A DNA stretch of 64,000 bases, from contig NZ_LISX01000009.1 of the NCBI RefSeq assembly GCF_001905465.1, positions 98,731 through 162,730 on the forward strand, written 5' to 3'. Both the position numbers and the translations under genes were made by a program. Shown in pieces: positions 58,273-64,000 of the stretch (position 1 is the stretch's first letter; each line of letters begins with the position of its first letter). The DNA is from Kitasatospora sp. CB01950. Lineage in GTDB: Bacteria; Actinomycetota; Actinomycetes; Streptomycetales; Streptomycetaceae. Below the pieces are notes generated by a model. That model was not told where the DNA came from, made no database searches, and saw nothing but the letters and a program-made list of their open reading frames with translations.

Positions 58273-61200
58273 GTGAGCAACCAGATCGTCAAGGCGCTGG
58301 AGCACGGGGCGCAGAAGCTCGGCAAGACGTTGGCGGAGGACGCCGGGAAGGCGTTGAAGGGCTTCTACCGCAAGGCCGGCGACAACCTGAAGAAGGTCGC
58401 CAAGAACGTCCGGGAGGTGGAGGAGAAGCACGCCAAGGACCTGGAGAAGATCTTCAAGGGCGATGGCAAGGGCGGCGTCCCGCACCCGCGTTCGGGCGGC
58501 GGCGGGCGAGGCCGGGGCGGCGGCTCGCACCCGAAGGGCCGGGGCCGCGACCAGGTGAAGAGCCCCCGCACCGAGGGCCGCGACCACGGCTCCCGCAAGT
58601 GTCCGGGCGAGCCCGTCGACATCGCGACGGGGCGGATGTTCATCGACCAGGTCGACGCCTCCCTGCCCGGCTCACTGCCGCTGGAGTTCACCCGCGACTT
58701 CGAGTCCGGTCTGCTGACGGGGCGTTGGATGGGCCCGAAGTGGATCTGCACCTTCGACGAACGACTCGAACTCGACGAACAGGGCGTCATCCACATCCGC
58801 CCCGACCGCATCACCCAGGCCTACCCTCACCCGGAACCCGGGGACCCGGTGTACGCCTCCGCCGGCTCACGCAACGAACTCGACCTCGCCGAAGGCCTGT
58901 TCACCATCTCGGACCCCTCAACCGGCCTGGTCCGCACCTTCACCCCCACCCCGGACGGCGACGAAGCTCTCCTCACTGAGGTCCGCGACCGCCACGGACG
59001 CCACTACACCCTCGCCTACGACGCCGACGGCGTCCCCCTTTCGATCACCCACTCCGGCGGCTACCAACTCCTCGTCACCGTCGACAACGACCGCATCACC
59101 GCGCTACGCCTGGCCAACGCCACCGACGCCGGCGGCGACGCCCTGCTGATGCGCTACGGCTACACCGACGGCCATCTGTCGGCCGTCTACAACTCCTCCG
59201 GCAAGCCGATGCGCTTCGCCAACGACAGCGCCGGCCGCGTCCTGTCCTGGACCGACCGCAACGCCTCCCAGTACCGCTACACCTACGACACCCACGACCG
59301 CGTCACCGACGAAGGCGGCGCCAGCGGCGCCCTGCACTTCACCTTCACCTACGGCGACGCCGACCCCGCAACCGGGCTGCGCACGCACACCGAGACCAAC
59401 GCCCTCGGCCACACCACCACGTACCTGATCAACGACCACGCCCAGGTCGCCGCCGTCACCGACCCCCTCGGCCACACCACCCACTACGAACGCGACGACT
59501 ACGACCGCCTGCTGGCCGAGACCGATCCGCTCGGCCGCACCACCCGCTACGCGTACGACGGCGCCGGCGACCTCATATCCATCACCCGCCCGGACGGCCA
59601 CCAGTCCACCGCGAGCTACGTGGACGGATACTCGCTGCCCACGCTGATCACCGACGTGGGCGGGGCCGTATGGAGGCAGACGTACGACCCCACCGGCCTG
59701 CGCACCTCACTCACCGATCCGCTCGGCGCCACCACTCGGTACACCCACGACGAACGCGGTCACCTCGCCACTGTGACCGACACCCTCGGCCACACCACTC
59801 TCGTCCGCTGCAACCCGGCCGGCCTGGCCGTCGCAGTCACCGACCCGACCGGCGGCACCACCCGCCACGCCTACGATGCCTTCGGCCGCCCCACCAGCAC
59901 CACCGATCCGCTGGGCCACACCACCCGCACCACCTGGACCACCGAGGGCCACCCCGCCTCCCGCACCGACGCCGACGGCCACACCGAGAGCTGGGCCTAC
60001 GACGGCGAGGGCAACTGCCTCACCCACACCGACCAGCTCGGCCAGGTCACCGCCTTCGAGTACACCCACTTCGAGACCCTCGCCGCCCGCACCGACCCGG
60101 ACGGCACTCACTACTCCTTCACCCACGATGCCCACATGCAGCTTGTCGCCGTCACCAACCCGCTCGGCGAGCAGTGGACCTACCGTCACGACCCGGCCGG
60201 ACGGGTCATCGGCGAGTGCGACTTCGCCGGACGCACGATCGAGTACCAGCTCGACCCCGCCGGCCAACTCGTCGCCCACACCAATCCGCTCGGCCGGCGC
60301 ACCACCTACGGCTACGACCTACTGGGACGAACCACCTCGGTGAACGCGGCAGGCAGCCTCACCACCTTCGGCTACGACCCGGCCGGGTACCTCGTGCACG
60401 CCCGCAACCGCGACGCCGAGTTGGTCCGCACCGTCGACCCATTGGGGTTGCTGGTCGCCGAAACCGTCAACGGGCGCACAGTCAGCCACGAACGGGACGC
60501 CCTCGGCCGACGAGTCCGCCGCACCACACCGGCCGACCATGTGAGCGCCTGGTCCTACGACCCGCTGGACCGCCCGCTGCTCCTCGACACGACGTCCGGC
60601 CGACTCGCCTTCAGCTACGACGTCATCGGACGCGAGACCGAACGCTCTGTCAACGAGCGCCTCACCATCGCCAGCACCTGGAGTCCCGCTCACCGCCTCA
60701 CCGGCCAAAGCGTCCGAAGCGGCGGATCCGTTCTCGCCGAACACTCGTACTCGTACCGTGCCGACGGCCACCTGGTCGGTGTGGCGAACCGGTGGAACGG
60801 CCCGCGCGCCTTCGAACTGGACCCGGCCGGACGGGTCACCGCCGTCACCGGGGACAGCTGGAGCGAGCGCTACCGCTACGACGCCCTCGGCAACCCCACC
60901 GAAGCGGACTGGCCCGCCCACAGCACCGCCAAATCGGCACTGGGCCCGCGCAGTTACACCGGGACCAGACTGATCGGCGCCGGTCGAGTCCGCTACGAGC
61001 ACGACGCCGCCGGACGCACGGTGCTGCGCCAGGTCAGCCGGTTGTCCAGGAAACCGGACACCTGGCACTACACCTGGGACGCCGAGGACCGCCTCACCGA
61101 AGTCACCACTCCGGACGGCAGCCGCTGGCGCTACCTGTACGACCCACTCGGCCGGCGCATCGCCAAGCAACGACTGGACGGCGACCACGTCGTCGAGAAG

Positions 61201-61995
61201 ACCGAGTTCAGTTGGGACGGCCCGGTTCTCGCCGAACAGACGACCACCGCGCCGTACCTGCCCGGCCCGCACACGCTCAGCTGGGACCACGGCGGACTCC
61301 ACCCGCTCAGCCAGACGGAGACCATCACCCACCAGGGCGAGACCGACCGCCGGTTCTTCGCCATCGTCACCGACCTGGTCGGCACCCCGGTCGAACTCCT
61401 CGATCCGGACCGCGGCACCATCGCCTGGCACGGTGTCTCGGCGCTGTGGGGCCCCACCAGCTGGCCCAGCGACAGTGCGACGTACATCCCGCTGCGGTTC
61501 CCCGGCCAGTACTTCGACCCCGAATCCCGCCTGCACTACAACGTCCACCGCTACTACGACCCCGAGACCGGCCGCTACACCAGCCCTGATCCACTGGGGC
61601 TCGGCCCAGCTGTCAATCCCGAAACCTACGTCACCAATCCGCACACCTGGACCGACCCCCTCGGCCTCTCCCCGCACCGTCACCGCCCGCGGATCGAGAC
61701 CGGCAACGACAAAGAGGGGTGGATCCACATCGACGGGCGCCACGTCACCGGCAACCACCCGCACGGCCCCGGTGACCTGATGCCCCCGGGAACGACCAGA
61801 AATCAGGTCCAGTCGGCCGCCGAAAAGCTGGTGAAACGTGGTCAGCGAATCTCCGATCCAGCCAAGCGCATGCAACTCTACGAGCACCGGCTGACCGTCA
61901 ACGGCATGAGCGCCCGCTATCGGGTACTGGTCGACTCGCACGACTTCAACCGCGTCATCACGTTCTTCCCCGTCGAAAAGAGCTACCGCCCGTGA
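58273..61995 (+). CDS. Rhs-repeat polymorphic toxin
   Basis: 1240 aa. The N-terminus has a lysine-rich helical stretch (about 1-65) and a Gly/Arg-rich linker. A DUF6531-type start of the Rhs shell follows (CPGEPVDIATGRMFIDQVD, LEFTRDFESG, about 110-150). About 40 YD/Rhs repeats with motifs such as DPLGRTTRYAYDGAGDL fill residues 290-1080, and the Rhs core end RYYDPETGRYTSPDPLGLG lies near 1100. The last 110 residues are a variable toxin tip containing WIHIDGRHVTGNHPHGPGD and NGMSARYRVLVDSHDFNRVI, ending TFFPVEKSYRP, which resembles RNase toxins of the BECR fold; this class assignment is tentative. No signal peptide is seen. Immunity gene follows with 4-bp overlap. Confidence 0.9.
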   Translation: MSNQIVKALEHGAQKLGKTLAEDAGKALKGFYRKAGDNLKKVAKNVREVEEKHAKDLEKIFKGDGKGGVPHPRSGGGGRGRGGGSHPKGRGRDQVKSPRTEGRDHGSRKCPGEPVDIATGRMFIDQVDASLPGSLPLEFTRDFESGLLTGRWMGPKWICTFDERLELDEQGVIHIRPDRITQAYPHPEPGDPVYASAGSRNELDLAEGLFTISDPSTGLVRTFTPTPDGDEALLTEVRDRHGRHYTLAYDADGVPLSITHSGGYQLLVTVDNDRITALRLANATDAGGDALLMRYGYTDGHLSAVYNSSGKPMRFANDSAGRVLSWTDRNASQYRYTYDTHDRVTDEGGASGALHFTFTYGDADPATGLRTHTETNALGHTTTYLINDHAQVAAVTDPLGHTTHYERDDYDRLLAETDPLGRTTRYAYDGAGDLISITRPDGHQSTASYVDGYSLPTLITDVGGAVWRQTYDPTGLRTSLTDPLGATTRYTHDERGHLATVTDTLGHTTLVRCNPAGLAVAVTDPTGGTTRHAYDAFGRPTSTTDPLGHTTRTTWTTEGHPASRTDADGHTESWAYDGEGNCLTHTDQLGQVTAFEYTHFETLAARTDPDGTHYSFTHDAHMQLVAVTNPLGEQWTYRHDPAGRVIGECDFAGRTIEYQLDPAGQLVAHTNPLGRRTTYGYDLLGRTTSVNAAGSLTTFGYDPAGYLVHARNRDAELVRTVDPLGLLVAETVNGRTVSHERDALGRRVRRTTPADHVSAWSYDPLDRPLLLDTTSGRLAFSYDVIGRETERSVNERLTIASTWSPAHRLTGQSVRSGGSVLAEHSYSYRADGHLVGVANRWNGPRAFELDPAGRVTAVTGDSWSERYRYDALGNPTEADWPAHSTAKSALGPRSYTGTRLIGAGRVRYEHDAAGRTVLRQVSRLSRKPDTWHYTWDAEDRLTEVTTPDGSRWRYLYDPLGRRIAKQRLDGDHVVEKTEFSWDGPVLAEQTTTAPYLPGPHTLSWDHGGLHPLSQTETITHQGETDRRFFAIVTDLVGTPVELLDPDRGTIAWHGVSALWGPTSWPSDSATYIPLRFPGQYFDPESRLHYNVHRYYDPETGRYTSPDPLGLGPAVNPETYVTNPHTWTDPLGLSPHRHRPRIETGNDKEGWIHIDGRHVTGNHPHGPGDLMPPGTTRNQVQSAAEKLVKRGQRISDPAKRMQLYEHRLTVNGMSARYRVLVDSHDFNRVITFFPVEKSYRP

Positions 61996-62429
61996 TCGCC
62001 TTCCGGTTCACCCCGCGCCCCGCCCAGGGCGGACCGTCCGGCTTCGACCTGGGCGACATGTCCGTCTCAGGCCCGGCCGCCGCGGTGAGTTCGGCCGACC
62101 GGGCACCGGATCAGGGAATGATGCTCGTCCCGTCGGTCGGACTGCTCCTCGACCAGGTGCGCGCACTGCTCGACGCCGGACGCGGCACGCTCGCCTTCCA
62201 CGGCGTGGACTCCTCGTTCCGCCTCGACTTCTCCGTCGCGAAGGGCTCAGTGGCCGTCGCCGTCCGCAAGAAGGCGATCGCCACCGTCCCGGCTCCCGTC
62301 CTCGTGGACGCGCTCCTCACGGCCGCCGAAGCCCTCGCCCGCACCGAGCTGCCCCGTCTCCCGGCCGACGATCCCGCCCGCGACGACTTCGTCTCCTCAC
62401 TCGCCGCCTTCCGGGCCCTGCACGACTGA
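61992..62429 (+). CDS. Probable immunity protein for the Rhs toxin
   Basis: 145 aa, no family recognised. It starts with GTG overlapping the toxin stop by 4 bp, the usual toxin-immunity arrangement. Segments AFRFTPRPAQGGPSGFDLGD, LLLDQVRALLDAGRGTLAFHGVDSSFRLDFSVAKG and VPAPVLVDALLTAAEALARTEL suggest a mixed alpha/beta fold. No membrane helix, so it should act in the cytoplasm and neutralise the tip domain. Function is inferred from position only. A terminator hairpin follows. Confidence 0.7.
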   Translation: MIAFRFTPRPAQGGPSGFDLGDMSVSGPAAAVSSADRAPDQGMMLVPSVGLLLDQVRALLDAGRGTLAFHGVDSSFRLDFSVAKGSVAVAVRKKAIATVPAPVLVDALLTAAEALARTELPRLPADDPARDDFVSSLAAFRALHD

Positions 62430-62442
62430 CCGCCACCACGCA

Positions 62443-62479
62443 CTACGGGGCCCATGGCATCAAGCCGTGGGCCCCGTAG
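62443..62479. terminator. Bidirectional hairpin terminator
   Basis: CTACGGGGCCCATGGC (62443-62458) pairs with GCCGTGGGCCCCGTAG (62464-62479), a 16-bp stem with one G-U type mismatch and a 5-nt loop. It lies between the convergent immunity gene and proline dehydrogenase gene. Confidence 0.9.
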
Positions 62480-62495
62480 GGAAGTTGACGATACG

Positions 62496-63425
62496 TCAGC
62501 CGCGGGTCGCCATCGCCCGCAGGAAGAACGTCAGGTTCGCGGGGCGCTCCGCGAGGCGGCGCATGAAGTAGCCGTACCACTCCTGGCCGTAGGGGAGGTA
62601 GACGCGCATCGTGTTGCCGGCCTCGGCGAGGCGGAGCTGCTCCTCGGGGCGGATGCCGAACAGCATCTGGTACTCGAAGGAGGTGGTGTCGCGGCGGTTC
62701 CACTCGGCCAGCTGGCCCGCGATCTTGATCATGTTGGGGTCGTGCGAGGCCACCATCGGGTAACCCTCGCCCGCCATCAGGACCTTCAGCGCGCGGACGT
62801 ACGCGAGGTCGACGTCGCGCTTGCCCTGGAAGGCCACCGACTCGGGCTCCTTGTAGGCGCCCTTGCAGATGCGCACGCGCGAGCCCTCGTGGGCGAGGTC
62901 GCGGCAGTCGGCCTCGGTACGGCGCAGGTACGCCTGGAGGACGACGCCGAGCCACGGGAAGTCGGCGCGCAGCTCGCGGGCGATGGAGAGGGTGGAGTCG
63001 GTGGTGGTGTGGTCCTCCATGTCGAGGGTCACCGTGGTGCCGGCGTCGGCCGCGGCCCGGCAGATCCGGCGGGCGTTCTCCAGCGCGATCTTCTCGCCGT
63101 CCACGGGCAGGAACTGGCCCACCGCGGAGAGCTTGACGGAGACCTCGGCGTCGGCGGCGAGGCCGGTCTCCTTGAGGGCGGTCAGCAGGTGCTCGTACGC
63201 CAGGGCGGTGCCGGCGGCCTGGGCGGCGTCCTTGGTGTCCTCGCCGAGGTGGTCGAGGGTGACCTTGCGGCCGCTGTCGACCAGCGTCTCGGTCGCGCTC
63301 ACGCCCTGGTCGAGGCGGTCGCCGGCGACGAAGCGCTCGACTATCGCGTGGGTGGGCGGGAACTTCTCGACCATGGTGCGCACCTGCGGGGAGCGCGAGG
63401 CGGCGAGGAGGGCGGAACGGAGCAT
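62496..63425 (-). CDS. Proline dehydrogenase
   Basis: 309 aa, the compact monofunctional form. It oxidises L-proline to 1-pyrroline-5-carboxylate with FAD, at the membrane face. The TIM-barrel motifs VSVKLSAVGQFL, TLDMEDHTTTDSTL, LQAYLRRTEADC, VRICKGAYKEP and MVASHDPNMI, plus the C-terminal substrate motif YLPYGQEWYGYFMRRLAERP, are all present. The ATG at 63425 (MLRSALLAASRSP) is chosen because the family begins there. It lies 88 bp downstream of the P5C dehydrogenase gene on the same strand, so the two probably form an operon for proline use. Confidence 0.95.
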   Translation of the reverse strand: MLRSALLAASRSPQVRTMVEKFPPTHAIVERFVAGDRLDQGVSATETLVDSGRKVTLDHLGEDTKDAAQAAGTALAYEHLLTALKETGLAADAEVSVKLSAVGQFLPVDGEKIALENARRICRAAADAGTTVTLDMEDHTTTDSTLSIARELRADFPWLGVVLQAYLRRTEADCRDLAHEGSRVRICKGAYKEPESVAFQGKRDVDLAYVRALKVLMAGEGYPMVASHDPNMIKIAGQLAEWNRRDTTSFEYQMLFGIRPEEQLRLAEAGNTMRVYLPYGQEWYGYFMRRLAERPANLTFFLRAMATRG

Positions 63426-63513
63426 CGTGGACTCCCGATCAAGGATCAGCTGGTGGCGAGAGGTGCGGGGCGGCCGGGGTGGCGGCCGCCCCGCGGGTGG
63501 CACAGGGCGAAGG

Positions 63514-64000
63514 TCAGCCCATGTGCGGGTAGCGGTAGTCCGTCGGCGGGACGAACGTCTCCTTGATGGACCGGGTGGACGTCCAGCGCATCAGGTTCTG
63601 CTTGGCGCCGGCCTTGTCGTTGGTGCCGGAGGCACGCCCGCCGCCGAAGGGCTGCTGGCCGACGACGGCGCCGGTCGGCTTGTCGTTGATGTAGAAGTTG
63701 CCGGCCGCGTTGCGCAGCACGTGCATGGCGTGCTCGACGGCCGTACGGTCCTGGGCGATGATCGAGCCGGTCAGGCCGTAGGTCGACACCGACTCCATCT
63801 GCGCGAGCATCTCGTCGTACTTCTCGTCCTCGTAGACGTGCACGGCGAGGATCGGGCCGAAGTACTCGTCCTTGAAGTACTCGGCGGACGGGTCCTTGCC
63901 GACCAGCACGGTCGGGCGGACGAAGTAGCCGACCGAGTCGTCGTAGGTGCCGCCGGCCAGGACCTCGACGTCCGGGTCGGCCTGCGCGCGGTCGATCGCG
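63514..64000 (-). CDS. pruA: 1-pyrroline-5-carboxylate dehydrogenase, C-terminal part only
   Basis: The last 161 residues of an aldehyde dehydrogenase, cut by the window edge. Seen: YFVRPTVLVGKDPSAEYFKDEYFGPILAVHVYED, the conserved cofactor-binding E-x-F-G-P motif, and GNFYINDKPTGAVVGQQPFGGGRASGTNDKAG with the family GGxxxSG-like segment. It ends RSIKETFVPPTDYRYPHMG. The protein oxidises glutamate semialdehyde to glutamate with NAD+, the second step after proline dehydrogenase encoded just downstream. The catalytic cysteine lies outside the window. Confidence 0.95.
   Translation of the reverse strand, partial: AIDRAQADPDVEVLAGGTYDDSVGYFVRPTVLVGKDPSAEYFKDEYFGPILAVHVYEDEKYDEMLAQMESVSTYGLTGSIIAQDRTAVEHAMHVLRNAAGNFYINDKPTGAVVGQQPFGGGRASGTNDKAGAKQNLMRWTSTRSIKETFVPPTDYRYPHMG

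Overview
The window is 64 kb of very GC-rich DNA from a streptomycete-type actinomycete (Streptomyces or Kitasatospora). The evidence is strong G/C bias at third codon positions, frequent GTG starts and 4-bp stop/start overlaps, an SsgA-like sporulation protein, a eukaryotic-type glutamine synthetase (GlnII) with GlnR boxes, an LAxTG sortase substrate, SpoIIE/HATPase and TerD proteins, and a helix-turn-helix protein with an MmyB-type ligand domain. No rRNA, tRNA, CRISPR array, integrase or insertion sequence was seen. Every assignment was made by reading the sequence; no database search was run.

1-18.8 kb: mixed chromosomal genes. In order: an ABC exporter with a divergent GbsR/MarR regulator; a secreted phosphoesterase / MFS / TolB-like operon; a cobalamin pair (CobE/CbiG-like and CobC-like); a MOSC protein; two tandem-duplicated HAD proteins; an M48 protease; a MerR regulator; glnII; a sortase-anchored protein; a 5'-truncated ABC permease pseudogene; an XRE regulator with a divergent CynX-type MFS; and a DUF2087 protein.

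19.2-26.0 kb: a compact class I lanthipeptide locus. A 44-aa precursor gene (24828-24962) diverges from a lanB-lanC pair and faces a JmjC/cupin oxygenase gene. The LanB dehydratase carries about 17 copies of a 14-residue Gly/Ala-rich repeat inside its glutamylation domain. The 5' end of lanC is tandemly duplicated between lanB and lanC. No dedicated transporter, leader protease or immunity gene is adjacent.

26.3-32.8 kb: uracil-DNA glycosylase, an amidohydrolase, a class V aminotransferase, then a two-gene Septu-type antiphage module (PtuA ATPase + PtuB HNH nuclease) and a SUKH-like protein.

32.8-48.6 kb: a dispersed phosphonate-utilisation regulon. It comprises a fused TmpA-TmpB-like dioxygenase/HD oxygenase, a GntR (HutC-type) regulator with RidA, a four-gene phosphonate-type ABC importer, and a PhnX-like hydrolase with an HpnW-type FAD oxidoreductase. 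These three loci are separated by unrelated genes, yet each has the same kind of 16-bp palindrome (AGTTG-N6-CAAC(T/C)) upstream, probably the GntR operator.

48.6-64 kb: a PAP2 phosphatase; a BlaI/M56 pair with a BlaI-type operator; a GAF regulator overlapping an SsgA-like gene tail to tail; a Pro-rich membrane protein; aminopeptidase N; a double-TerD protein; an Rhs polymorphic toxin with its immunity protein; and proline catabolism (proline dehydrogenase and a partial P5C dehydrogenase running off the end).
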